The translations under genes and the position numbers were made by a program. The notes under the pieces are model-generated. The model was not told the origin of the DNA, ran no database searches, and worked only from the letters and a program-made list of their open reading frames with translations. From JAFGPS01 sp964628465 (GTDB taxonomy: Bacteria > Planctomycetota > Phycisphaerae > Sedimentisphaerales > Anaerobacaceae), in the NCBI GenBank assembly GCA_964628465.1, contig CAZVOA010000002.1:186001-250000 (forward strand): a stretch of DNA of 64,000 bases, in the 5' to 3' direction. This document shows, one piece after another, positions 25,494 to 34,720 of this stretch; the stretch's first letter is position 1, and the number at the start of each line of letters is the position of its first letter.

Positions 25494-26987
25494 TTATAAA
25501 TGCTGCTCTATAGAATTTTTCCAGCCTTTATAAGAAGTCATAATACTATTATTATTTGTATTGGGAGAAAACCTATTTATATTCTGATTAAGCTTTTGAA
25601 TCTGACTTATGTCGGTAAATATTCCTTTTTGAAGTCCGGCCATATAAGCTGCACCGAGAGCTGAAACTTCTTCTATACCAATATTAATAACATCAGTACC
25701 TAATAAATCTGATAAAAACTGCATAATGAAATGATTAGATGTGATACCACCGTCAGCCTTAAGTTCCTTCAATTTGATACCGCTATCCTGCTCCATAGCT
25801 GTGATTACATCTTTAATCTGATAAGGAATCGACTCCAAAGCTGCACGAATTATATGATTTTTATTACAATCCAGCGTCAAACCCAAAATCAATGCCTTAG
25901 CATTCATTTTCCAATGCGGAGCGCCAAGACCACTGAAGGCAGGGATAAAGTACACACCATTATTGTCTTTGACAGACAGGGACATTTCTTGTGTATTTTT
26001 ACTATCAGAAAACAATCCAAGCTGGTCACGCAGCCAATTAATTGTAGCCCCACAGGTTACTATAATACCTTCTAATGCATAATCAACTCTGCCGGGAATA
26101 CTCCAACAGATAGTAGAGACCATTCCCTGGTTAGATTGTATCCTCTGCTGACCGGTATTAAGAAGAATTGAAGAACCGGTACCCATTGTAGCTTTAGCAG
26201 TACCTCCAGAAAAACACCCTTCTCCAAAAGCAGCGGCATGAGAATCACCTATCATTGCTGATATGTTTACTTTATTCGGAAGAAGTCCATCAAAATCAGT
26301 CTTACCAAATGAATAAGACGATGGTTGCGGTTGAGGAAGGAGAAGATTTTGCAGATTGAATTTATCTAAAAGATATTTGTCCCATTGCAGCCCATCAATA
26401 TTAAAGAAAAGTGTTCGACAAGCATTTGTATAATCTGTGAGAAATCTGCGTCCATTGGTAAGTTTAAACAAAAGCCATGTATCAATAGTACCAAAATACG
26501 TCTGACCATGATCAATAGCATTACGTATCTGGAGATTGTTTTCATAAAGCCATATTAGTTTTGTTCCTGAAAAGTACGGATCTATAATCAGGCCTGTTCT
26601 TTTTTTTACCTCGTTTTCAAACTCACTCTCTTTAAGGCGATTGCATATATCAATCGACCGCTTACATTGCCAAACGATAGCATTAGATACAGGTTGACCC
26701 GAAGCATCCCAGAGAACAAATGTCTCTCTCTGGTTGGAAATGCCGCAACAGGCAATATCGTTCAATTTACGTGAACTTTCTTCAGTGAATTCCGCAAGAC
26801 ATTTTTTCAGTGATATTAAAACATTTTGATAAATTTCAAGAGGGTCCTGTTCTACAAAACCAGGCTTAGGAAAAAGAGATTTCAAAGGCTCGTTTGCTTT
26901 AGATACGATTTCACCCTGTGAGTCGAAAATCACAGTTTTAGTACTGCTTGTCCCCTGATCGATTGCAAGAATAAACTTATCACTCAT
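25494..26987 (-). CDS. FGGY-family carbohydrate kinase (glycerol kinase-like; candidate apulose kinase)
   Basis: 497 residues with the FGGY two-domain fold: IDQGTSSTKTVIFD at residues 9-22, GTGSSILLNTG near residue 269, PAFSGLGAPHW near residue 350, and an ADGGITSNHFIMQ adenosine-site block. Overall closest to glycerol kinase: Arg87-Glu88 (QRET), Trp106 and Tyr138 are kept. The catalytic Asp248 is kept, but the next residue, Gln in true GlpK (GDQ), is Ser249 (GDSHAA). That change in a substrate-contact position, plus the neighbouring isomerase and split transketolase, suggests a ketose kinase rather than glycerol kinase. In the D-apiose pathway an FGGY enzyme phosphorylates D-apulose. Substrate assignment is inference. 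Confidence 0.75.
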   Translation of the reverse strand: MSDKFILAIDQGTSSTKTVIFDSQGEIVSKANEPLKSLFPKPGFVEQDPLEIYQNVLISLKKCLAEFTEESSRKLNDIACCGISNQRETFVLWDASGQPVSNAIVWQCKRSIDICNRLKESEFENEVKKRTGLIIDPYFSGTKLIWLYENNLQIRNAIDHGQTYFGTIDTWLLFKLTNGRRFLTDYTNACRTLFFNIDGLQWDKYLLDKFNLQNLLLPQPQPSSYSFGKTDFDGLLPNKVNISAMIGDSHAAAFGEGCFSGGTAKATMGTGSSILLNTGQQRIQSNQGMVSTICWSIPGRVDYALEGIIVTCGATINWLRDQLGLFSDSKNTQEMSLSVKDNNGVYFIPAFSGLGAPHWKMNAKALILGLTLDCNKNHIIRAALESIPYQIKDVITAMEQDSGIKLKELKADGGITSNHFIMQFLSDLLGTDVINIGIEEVSALGAAYMAGLQKGIFTDISQIQKLNQNINRFSPNTNNNSIMTSYKGWKNSIEQHL

Positions 26988-27013
26988 AATTACTATTCTT
27001 TCGTAACAATACC

Positions 27014-27970
27014 TTAACTATTCATAAAAGTTTTAACTGTCTCGGCAAGCTTATCGGCGTTTATTCCATAATGGTTAAAAATTTCAGACTGACTGCCTGA
27101 CACTGTTTCCTCATCGGGAAAACCAACAATTTTGAAGGGAACATTTACTCCTGCCTGCATCAAAACAGATGCACATGCCTCACCTAATCCACCAGAGATA
27201 CTATGTTCTTCAACAGTGACAAGTAATCGTGAGTCACGAGCTGCATTAAGAATAGCTTTAGCATCCAGCGGCTTTATCGTATGCATACTAATCACCCGAC
27301 AATTTATTCCTTCTTTAGAAAGTATCTCTGCTGCCATTAAAGCATGGTAAACAGTTTCTCCTGTTGCAATAAACGAAGCATCCTTACCCTGACGAATAGT
27401 AATTGATTTACCAACTTCAAATTTCACGTAGCTATTATGAAGATGATACATTGGTCTTTTGCCGAATCTTATATATACCGGCTTAGACATAGCCGCAACT
27501 GCTTTGATTGCCTGCGAAGTCTCGAAGTTGTCCGCCGGTACAATAATTGTAATATTGTTCAAAGCCCTCAGAACAGCCAAATCATGTATAGCATGATGTG
27601 TTGAACCCAAAGGGCCGTAACTTACCCCCGAACTTATGCCAACCAGTTTAACTGGATGGTCTGAATAACATACATCATTTTTTATTTGCTCCAGTGACCT
27701 TGCAGTTAAAAAACTCGCGGGTGATACGGCATAAACAATCTTGCCAGTCGAAGCAAGCCCAGCAGAGATTCCTACAAGATTTTGTTCTGCTATTCCTACT
27801 TCAATAACTTGTTCGGGTAAAGTTTCTGCAAAAGAGGTTAATTTCCCGGAGCCACGAGAATCACTTGTTACAACCAGTAAATTTTTATCTGTCTTTGCAA
27901 GAGATAAAAGAGTCTTTGAAAAAACATCCAGATTTGACTTACCTAATTCTTTGCCTGCTTCGAAATTCAT
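27014..27970 (-). CDS. Transketolase C-terminal subunit (candidate apulose-4-phosphate transketolase B)
   Basis: 318 residues equal to the pyrimidine-binding and C-terminal domains of transketolase: EVGIAEQNLVGISAGLAS holds the catalytic Glu that activates thiamine diphosphate, with SYGPLGSTHHAIHDLAVLRA and VTVEEHSISGGLGEA further on. The start overlaps the stop of the N-terminal subunit gene in ATGA, so the halves are co-translated for heteromer assembly. Split transketolases are common in catabolic operons; the D-apulose-4-phosphate enzyme is one characterised case, transferring a two-carbon unit to glyceraldehyde 3-phosphate. A generic pentose-phosphate transketolase is the alternative. 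Confidence 0.85.
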   Translation of the reverse strand: MNFEAGKELGKSNLDVFSKTLLSLAKTDKNLLVVTSDSRGSGKLTSFAETLPEQVIEVGIAEQNLVGISAGLASTGKIVYAVSPASFLTARSLEQIKNDVCYSDHPVKLVGISSGVSYGPLGSTHHAIHDLAVLRALNNITIIVPADNFETSQAIKAVAAMSKPVYIRFGKRPMYHLHNSYVKFEVGKSITIRQGKDASFIATGETVYHALMAAEILSKEGINCRVISMHTIKPLDAKAILNAARDSRLLVTVEEHSISGGLGEACASVLMQAGVNVPFKIVGFPDEETVSGSQSEIFNHYGINADKLAETVKTFMNS

Positions 27971-28797
27971 AATTTTAACTCTTCCAAAAGATTGTCCAAT
28001 TCCCTTTGTGCCTGTTCATATTGCTTATCATCAGTAACATGATGATGCCATTTGTGATTATTTTCAATGAAACTTATCCCTTTACCTTTAATTGTATTGG
28101 CAATTACCATATTCGGCTTATTTTTTTCAAAAGGAATATTAGAAAGTACATCTGTCAATTCTTCGATATCGTGACCATCAACAACTTTAACAGACCATCC
28201 AAAAGCCCTGAATTTTGCTTCAAGTGGTTCGATTGCACAAACATCTTCGGTGTTGCCGGTAATCTGAAGATTGTTACGATCAACTATTGCAATCAGGTTG
28301 TCAAGCTTGTAATGAGCTGCTGATAACATAGATTCCCAGTTGGAACCTTCAACTAATTCACCATCCCCAAGTAAAGTGAAAGTTCTATAATCAGCATTAT
28401 CTATCTTTGCTGCAAGCGCAACTCCAACACTAAAAGCCAGGCCATGGCCTAATCCCCCGGTGTTATGTTCTATTCCATTTACTTTACGCGTTGGATGACC
28501 TATATAATGTGAATCGTATTTGCAAAGTGTCTCAAGATCCGATTCAGGAAAAAAACCTTTGTCTGCCAGTACTACATATAGAGCTTCAACAGAATGACCT
28601 TTACTTTGGACATATCTGTTATGCCAGGATTGGCTGAAATTTTCAGGTGTGATATTCATAATCCGATTATATAACACGTTAAGAATATCAACACATGAAA
28701 GACTTCCACCTGTGTGACCTGAGTTTGCTTTTTTTATGTACTTAAGAATGCTTTTACGATAAAGCACTGATTTTATTTTTAATTCGTTATCCGTCAT
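27967..28797 (-). CDS. Transketolase N-terminal subunit (candidate apulose-4-phosphate transketolase A)
   Basis: 276 residues corresponding to the diphosphate-binding domain. The thiamine-diphosphate motif runs from GDGELVEGSNWESM (near residue 145) to NLIAIVDRNNLQITG, with conserved HTGGSLS near residue 25 and HNTGGLGHGLAFSVGVA near residue 108. It must pair with the C-terminal subunit encoded immediately downstream. It follows the isomerase-like gene by about 65 bp. Confidence 0.87.
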   Translation of the reverse strand: MTDNELKIKSVLYRKSILKYIKKANSGHTGGSLSCVDILNVLYNRIMNITPENFSQSWHNRYVQSKGHSVEALYVVLADKGFFPESDLETLCKYDSHYIGHPTRKVNGIEHNTGGLGHGLAFSVGVALAAKIDNADYRTFTLLGDGELVEGSNWESMLSAAHYKLDNLIAIVDRNNLQITGNTEDVCAIEPLEAKFRAFGWSVKVVDGHDIEELTDVLSNIPFEKNKPNMVIANTIKGKGISFIENNHKWHHHVTDDKQYEQAQRELDNLLEELKL

Positions 28798-28863
28798 AAT
28801 ATTATCTATATCATATCTTAAAAGTGTTATATGTTATTTATTGATTTATTCTGGTATAGAATT

Positions 28864-30300
28864 TTATTTCTTCATAGAATCATGCCAATAAATATTCCAT
28901 TTGAGATACTTTGAAACTGCCTCATATAATGCCGAAGCACAATGAGTGCGTGTCATAGCCACATGATGTTCAAAACCTTCCTGGCATAAATAAGTGAGAA
29001 GATCTCTAAGTCTCGACACTTTACAAACTGCGATACCTCCATCCATACCAAACGGCTCATCTACAAACTCACCTTCTCCAAGATAAGTTTTGATTTTTCC
29101 GTGGATATCATCAGTCGAAATTCTGAAGTAAGTCATCGGACCTTGAGCAACATGTCCTTTTATAGCCCCGAAACACTTTTCTCTTCCTATTGTATTACCT
29201 AATATATCAAGCTCGGAGATTTCAATATCATTTCCCATAAAACTTTTAGGATAATTGCTGCAATGAGTACACACACATTTATCCTTCTCGCTGCCATAAT
29301 TGTTATTCCAATCCAACAAACCGGGGATTTTTCCTGAAGCAAGCAATAGAGCATACATTGAAATCGCTCCAGTGACATCCACCTCGCAGGCACTCGGCAT
29401 AAATTTCTCTCCCATAAGACTCATCGACAAACATGTAGCACAGCCATAATTGTACTGAATAGAATTCCAGCATTGTATCGCACTGGCGTTTAATTCATTT
29501 TCTTCCATCCAGTCATCTATTATAACGGACAACTTAGCCTGCTTGAGTACCTGTTCATGTCGGATATGATCAGGAATACAACCATATTCTTTAATTTCAG
29601 AGATTTTTTGGAGTACCTTTGGTGTTTTATTATCGAGCTTGCCGGTATTTGAAATTATCTCAGACAAGTCCACGGTAACTACAGTAATACCGGAATTCTC
29701 CAGTAATTTTTCACTAAATCGCATGGTTTGAAATGCTCCCGGCCTGGCGCCTATTGCCCCGATTCTGGCATTTCTTAATCCTTTAACAGCCCGACATACT
29801 CCGGCAAAATGTTCAATATCTTTGCTAAAAACAGCACTATCGATATCACATGTATGTTCGCTCGTGTCAGTAAAAGGTATGCCGTATTGGTAGAGGTTGT
29901 TACACACAGACAATTTGCCACAAAACGCATCTCTTCTGCTGTTTACATCAACTGCGTCTGTGCTATCATTACAGGCCTGTACGAGCACAGGGACATTTAA
30001 TTTCGACATGGCAAGAGTTTGAGCGATGGCAATTTCATCTCCAAAATTCGGAAGGATTACTATTATACCATCGATATCATCTTGATTCTGTTTGAAATAT
30101 TCAGCATATTTACGCGCATCTACTGGCGTCTCTATAGCACCATATGGCGTAGCATCTTCCGGAAGAACTAGACTTGCATAACCAAGAGTTTCAATTTTTT
30201 TCAAAATTTCTTTTCTTGCCTGTTGTGCCAGCTTAGGATTAAAAATACCCCTCGTCCCTATAATTAATCCAAATGTTATCTTTTTCTTTAGTAAGTTCAT
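28864..30300 (-). CDS. L-fucose/L-arabinose isomerase-like protein
   Basis: 478 residues with the fucose/arabinose isomerase fold: an N-terminal Rossmann-like region (FGLIIGTRGIFNPKLAQQARK), a substrate-binding part (FGDEIAIAQ near residue 85, RPGAFQTMRFSEKLL near residue 188), SACEVDVTGAISMYALLLAS near residue 305, and a C-terminal beta-barrel ending with HCASALYEAVSKYL. CEVD supplies the conserved acidic metal-ligand position. The family interconverts aldoses and ketoses with Mn2+. It is the only isomerase candidate in the island and would produce the ketose for the FGGY kinase. The characterised apiose isomerases belong, as far as I recall, to a different fold, so this is a point against a simple match or a sign of non-orthologous replacement. 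Confidence 0.75.
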   Translation of the reverse strand: MNLLKKKITFGLIIGTRGIFNPKLAQQARKEILKKIETLGYASLVLPEDATPYGAIETPVDARKYAEYFKQNQDDIDGIIVILPNFGDEIAIAQTLAMSKLNVPVLVQACNDSTDAVDVNSRRDAFCGKLSVCNNLYQYGIPFTDTSEHTCDIDSAVFSKDIEHFAGVCRAVKGLRNARIGAIGARPGAFQTMRFSEKLLENSGITVVTVDLSEIISNTGKLDNKTPKVLQKISEIKEYGCIPDHIRHEQVLKQAKLSVIIDDWMEENELNASAIQCWNSIQYNYGCATCLSMSLMGEKFMPSACEVDVTGAISMYALLLASGKIPGLLDWNNNYGSEKDKCVCTHCSNYPKSFMGNDIEISELDILGNTIGREKCFGAIKGHVAQGPMTYFRISTDDIHGKIKTYLGEGEFVDEPFGMDGGIAVCKVSRLRDLLTYLCQEGFEHHVAMTRTHCASALYEAVSKYLKWNIYWHDSMKK

Positions 30301-30324
30301 TGTTTCCCTTCAAGAATTATAATT

Positions 30325-31302
30325 CTATTGTTTTTCAGTATTAATTTTATCAATTGCAACGGCTAAAAGTATAACAAAACCTTTGATGACTTTCTGCCAA
30401 AACGGCGGAACGCCCAATATTATCAATCCGCTGTTTAGTACTCCAATAATCAATGCACCAAGAATTGTACCCAAAACCGAGCCATTTCCACCATTAAGTG
30501 AAGTTCCTCCTATCACAACAGCAGCAATGCAATCAAGTTCATAACCATCTCCAGCAGTAGGAGTAGCTGAATCTAATTTTGATGTTACAATAAGACCCCC
30601 TACCGCTGAAAGAGTACCCGCCAGAGTATATACTAAAAGTTTGATTTTATTTACACTTAAACCGGATAATTGGGCAGCTCGTTCGTTTCCGCCAATCGCG
30701 TAAACATATCGACCAAACTTTGTTTTCTTTAATAGAATTACTGCAATTATAACTATTAACGCACAAGTCCAAACCTGAACCGGTACTCCTAAAAGCCAGC
30801 CAGTACCTAAATATCCAAATGTTTTACCGAGACCGGTGATAGCTGCTCCCTCAGTCCAGAGTTCGGTTAATCCCCGAGCAATTGTTAGCATTGCAAGTGT
30901 CGCAACAAAGGGAGGTATCTTAAAACGTGTTACCATCAAACCATTAAAAAAACCGCAAAATGAGCCTACAATTAATCCAGCCAGAACTGCTCCTAATAAA
31001 CTGAAGCTAATTAATATATTCAAAGACGGTACCTCAAGACCATTCTTGAGCAAGCCAGCCATAATAGCTCCACTCAAAGCAAGAATCGACCCAACTGATA
31101 AATCAATACCCCCGGTAAGAATTACAAGAGTCATACCGACAGAGAGGCATGTGTTGACTGAAACCTGTCGAAGAACAAGCCAGAAATTATCTTGAGATAA
31201 GAAACCTTCTGCAAAGGTAGCAAAAATAACTATTAGCAAAAATAACGCAAACAGCGATTGGAATCTAACTAAAATACTTTTATGTTTTTTTATATCCAAC
31301 AT
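30325..31302 (-). CDS. CUT2-type sugar ABC transporter permease (RbsC-like)
   Basis: 325 residues with about 8-10 hydrophobic segments and the RbsC-family motif region GGNERAAQLSGLSVNKIKLLVYTLAGTL. Other family hallmarks are VILTGGIDLSVGSILALSGA and ATLAMLTIARGLTELWTEG. It forms the membrane channel, probably as a homodimer, for a monosaccharide. It follows the ATPase gene by 10 bp and precedes the isomerase by 24 bp. Confidence 0.92.
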   Translation of the reverse strand: MLDIKKHKSILVRFQSLFALFLLIVIFATFAEGFLSQDNFWLVLRQVSVNTCLSVGMTLVILTGGIDLSVGSILALSGAIMAGLLKNGLEVPSLNILISFSLLGAVLAGLIVGSFCGFFNGLMVTRFKIPPFVATLAMLTIARGLTELWTEGAAITGLGKTFGYLGTGWLLGVPVQVWTCALIVIIAVILLKKTKFGRYVYAIGGNERAAQLSGLSVNKIKLLVYTLAGTLSAVGGLIVTSKLDSATPTAGDGYELDCIAAVVIGGTSLNGGNGSVLGTILGALIIGVLNSGLIILGVPPFWQKVIKGFVILLAVAIDKINTEKQ

Positions 31303-31312
31303 TTATTAATCC

Positions 31313-32869
31313 TTATCCCTGTACAGGTTGTGATACTCTTAAGCTTTTAGGAATAGCTGCTTTCATAATCAATTCTTCAGTAGCCTGTGCATGTGTAAAT
31401 TCGGCTGTCTGTTTCCCCTCTGAAAGAACGATGATTCTATCAGAAATAGCCATTATTTCAGGAAGTTCAGAAGATACTATTACTATTGCAAGACCATTCT
31501 GGGCAAGTTCGCTTATAAGCTTATAGATTTCATTCTTAGCATTAATATCAATACCACGAGTCGGCTCATCAAGCAATAAAACTGAAGGATTGATAGCAAG
31601 CCATTTTGCTATTATCACCTTCTGCTGGTTCCCGCCGCTGAGATTTTCAACAATCTTTTGTATAGATGAAGTTTTAATTTTCAACCTTTCAACATAATTA
31701 TTGGCAAGCCGATTTTCAAGCTTGCTGCTTAGAAATCCGAACTTTTCTGTCTGCGGCAGACTTGCCATACTAATGTTTGAAGCAACTGACATTTGCAGAA
31801 CAAGTCCTTCATGCTTTCTATCTTCTGTGATAAAACCTATACCTGAATTGATTGCATCAATCGGTGAATTAAACTTAAGCTCACGACCGTTTAATCGAAT
31901 ATTACCAGATGATATTTTTGAATGAAGACCAAAAATCGTCTCAAGTAATTCAGTACGACCGGCTCCCATCAAACCTGATAAACCTAACACCTCCCCTGCT
32001 TTTACAGTAAAACTGACATGATCCACAATATAATCACCTTGTCTTTTAGGATGGGCAAGACAAATATCTTTGACATTTAATACTTCTCTCGGCTGGACAT
32101 GATTGGATTTAACAAAAAAATCCTTCATGTTTCGGCCAACCATCATCTTAACAATATCATCCTGTGAAATATCTCTAATCGAACTGGATGCAACGAATTT
32201 GCCGTCACGCAGAACCGTCAGGTAATCTGCTATTTGAAATAACTCATCAAGTTTGTGTGTTATGTAAACAATTGTCACCCCCTGAGCTTTAAGAGAACGT
32301 ATCAACTCGAAAAGAACTTCAATCTCATGTTCACTTATAGCTGAAGTCGGTTCATCCATTATCACTATGCGAGTTTTCAATGACAAAGCATGAGCAATCT
32401 CAATAATCTGCTGCTGGCCAATACGCAAATTGGAAACCTGTATTTGAGGATTTATACGCAAGTCGAGCCTATCTAACAGTTTTTCTGCTTCGTCATTCAT
32501 TTTCTTATAATCAATAAGACCGAAACGATTAGTAAACTCTCTGCCAATAAAAATATTTTCGGAAACACTAAGATATGGAAACAGGTTGAGTTCCTGATAT
32601 ATGATAGAAATTCCATAGTATTGAGCTTCTTTGGGATTTGCAAAAGCGACTTTTTTACCATCCAGAAATATTTCGCCCTCATAGCCCTGATATGCACCAG
32701 CAAGAATCTTCATCAATGTTGACTTTCCTGCACCATTCTCACCAACAATTGCATTTACACTACCTTTATAAAGCTCCAGACTTACATTATCCAATGCCTT
32801 AATACCGCCGAATGATTTGCTAATACTCTCGGCCCGGAGAATTATTTGATTTGATTGAGATATATCCAT
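31313..32869 (-). CDS. CUT2-type sugar ABC transporter ATPase (RbsA-like, two ABC domains)
   Basis: Two ABC domains in one chain, about 518 residues from the ATG at 32869; the frame begins at a TTG 18 nt further upstream. Domain 1 has Walker A GENGAGKST, Walker B IVIMDEPTSA and signature LRIGQQQ. Domain 2 has a degenerate Walker A (GLMGAGRTE), signature LSGGNQQK and Walker B LLLDEPTRG, which is the normal RbsA asymmetry. It energises uptake of the monosaccharide captured by the 33623 binding protein. The gap to the DUF2291 gene is 20 bp. Confidence 0.93.
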   Translation of the reverse strand: MDISQSNQIILRAESISKSFGGIKALDNVSLELYKGSVNAIVGENGAGKSTLMKILAGAYQGYEGEIFLDGKKVAFANPKEAQYYGISIIYQELNLFPYLSVSENIFIGREFTNRFGLIDYKKMNDEAEKLLDRLDLRINPQIQVSNLRIGQQQIIEIAHALSLKTRIVIMDEPTSAISEHEIEVLFELIRSLKAQGVTIVYITHKLDELFQIADYLTVLRDGKFVASSSIRDISQDDIVKMMVGRNMKDFFVKSNHVQPREVLNVKDICLAHPKRQGDYIVDHVSFTVKAGEVLGLSGLMGAGRTELLETIFGLHSKISSGNIRLNGRELKFNSPIDAINSGIGFITEDRKHEGLVLQMSVASNISMASLPQTEKFGFLSSKLENRLANNYVERLKIKTSSIQKIVENLSGGNQQKVIIAKWLAINPSVLLLDEPTRGIDINAKNEIYKLISELAQNGLAIVIVSSELPEIMAISDRIIVLSEGKQTAEFTHAQATEELIMKAAIPKSLRVSQPVQG

Positions 32870-32889
32870 AACTATTTTTTTAAACAAAA

Positions 32890-33573
32890 TTACTTTAATT
32901 CAAGCTTGATTGGAATTACCTTTAATAATTGAAAATCCTGTTTTCCTGAGTTGCCTCCGATTATTTGTCCAAACAGATGTTCTTCTGTTGCATCTTGGGC
33001 AACTTGGGTTGCTCCAATAAATATCACGCTTTGACCTTTTTGAGGATTTTTCTCAAGGTAGGGAGTAATTACTTCTTTTACAACTATTTTATTTATTTCA
33101 TTGCTTATTTCATTAAACTTCATTGTATCTGTGAACTGACTTACATCAACAAGTCCGGATGCATCACGTAAGGCATTTCCAGAGACATAATTTCCTGTAC
33201 TTATCCGTATATCAGAATTAAGCCATGGTTCACTTAAGCTGACATCGAGAAAGTCAACACCAACGTTAATGATTCTTCCTTCACCTTTAAGTAGATAAGC
33301 ATAGACTCTTGAGACTCCAGGGGTTTTGCCGTACCTTCTTATAGCTTCAGGCATATTTACATTGAACATTTTTATTAATTCGCCAGCATCTATTACCTGG
33401 TCAAGTACGGTACTTAATCTATTGTCCCAGAAATCTCTGGCATATTCTGAGGCATTGAATTTCTGTCTGCTCTGTTGATCCCTTACCTCTTCCAGATTCT
33501 TAATATCAATGCTGAAATAACCCAATATTAATATTAATGCAAACACTCCAATATATTTATATTTTTTTTTCAT
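32890..33573 (-). CDS. DUF2291 family periplasmic membrane-anchored protein
   Basis: 227 residues with one N-terminal membrane anchor (YIGVFALILILGYFSIDI) and a periplasmic domain (FNASEYARDFWDNRLSTVLDQVIDA; GSGN-like turn at TGNYVSGNALRDASGLVDVSQF). DUF2291 genes are known to accompany CUT2 transporters next to the ATPase and binding-protein genes. The function is not established; an accessory role in ligand delivery is likely from context. It sits between the binding protein and the ATPase. Confidence 0.8.
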   Translation of the reverse strand: MKKKYKYIGVFALILILGYFSIDIKNLEEVRDQQSRQKFNASEYARDFWDNRLSTVLDQVIDAGELIKMFNVNMPEAIRRYGKTPGVSRVYAYLLKGEGRIINVGVDFLDVSLSEPWLNSDIRISTGNYVSGNALRDASGLVDVSQFTDTMKFNEISNEINKIVVKEVITPYLEKNPQKGQSVIFIGATQVAQDATEEHLFGQIIGGNSGKQDFQLLKVIPIKLELK

Positions 33574-33622
33574 TTTATATATTTAACAAACACAATATTT
33601 CATATAAATAAATGACTAAATA

Positions 33623-34573
33623 TTATTCTTCAGATTCTCGTCCATATGCAGCATATTTGGAGATGTTTTCCTGAGTAACCAGTTCAACAGCCACTGGTAT
33701 TTTTTGAGGAAAATCTCTTTTACCCTTGATATATTCATCAGCTTTTTCAGCAGCCATCTGTGCCATTCGCTTTGGAAACTGCATGCCTGTTGCAATTATT
33801 TTCCCATCTCTGATAGAATCAACAACATCCTTGGCACCATCAAATCCGAATACCATAACTTTGTCCGCTTTATCGGCAGCTACAAGAGCCTGATAAGCAC
33901 CCATTGCCATAGCATCATTACAACAGAATACCGCATTAATATCCGGATTTGCCTGAAGAATAGACTCAAGAACTTCCATAGCCTTGTTGCGGTCAAATTC
34001 AGCAGTTTGTTGAGCTACTATCTTTAAGTCCGGGTAGTTATCTACAACACTGTGGAAACCTTTTGAGCGATTCCATGTATTATTATCCCCGAGAATACCA
34101 AGCAGCTCTACATACTTTCCTTTGCGGTTCATTTTTTCAACGAAATACTGACCCAGTTCTACACACCCGGAATAATTATCAGACAATATTTGTGTCGCTG
34201 CCACATCACTTGAATTGATTTCTCTATCTATGCAGAATGTAGGAATACCAGCATTCTTAGCCTTCTTAACATTGGCAATAGAGCCATCTGCATCTGTAGG
34301 ATTAAATAAAATAGCGGCATAACCTCCTGTGATTATATTGTCAAAGTGATCTGATTCTTTGGCTGTATCATTCTGCGAATCGAATATCGTCACCTTATAG
34401 CCCAACTGTTCAGCTCTTTCCTTGGCAGTTTCACCTAAAACAACGAACCAGGGATTATTCAAAGTGGAAATAACAACTGCAATTTTCTTATCGTGTGTTT
34501 TTTGCTTACAGCTTTGTGTGAATAAAACGATAGAAATGATAATAAATATAAATAATAAAGATTTTCTTACCAT
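33623..34573 (-). CDS. Sugar ABC transporter substrate-binding protein (RbsB-like)
   Basis: 316 residues of the periplasmic-binding-protein type 1 family (IAVVISTLNNPWFVVLGETA; NPTDADGSIANVKKAKNAGI; CNDAMAMGAYQALVAA). The signal peptide ends FTQSC, an imperfect lipobox, so it may be lipid-anchored. It binds the imported monosaccharide and defines the transporter's specificity, so it is the best single target for testing the substrate of the island. It follows the two-domain DUF1593 gene by 147 bp with no operator of its own. Confidence 0.92.
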   Translation of the reverse strand: MVRKSLLFIFIIISIVLFTQSCKQKTHDKKIAVVISTLNNPWFVVLGETAKERAEQLGYKVTIFDSQNDTAKESDHFDNIITGGYAAILFNPTDADGSIANVKKAKNAGIPTFCIDREINSSDVAATQILSDNYSGCVELGQYFVEKMNRKGKYVELLGILGDNNTWNRSKGFHSVVDNYPDLKIVAQQTAEFDRNKAMEVLESILQANPDINAVFCCNDAMAMGAYQALVAADKADKVMVFGFDGAKDVVDSIRDGKIIATGMQFPKRMAQMAAEKADEYIKGKRDFPQKIPVAVELVTQENISKYAAYGRESEE

Positions 34574-34720
34574 AATCTAAATCTCCTTATCTATTCAAAT
34601 AGATAAAACCACTTTAAAAAATTGAAAGAACACCATAATCTATTGTATTATTATAAGCGATAAAAAGCAATTCACAGCTAAGAATAAAATCATGTAACTT
34701 TATTCCCACAGTTTAAATTG

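Noticed and set aside
25494..26987. Annotation as plain glycerol kinase (glpK)
   Set aside because: No glycerol facilitator or glycerol-3-phosphate dehydrogenase nearby, a changed substrate residue (Ser249), and a sugar-pathway context.
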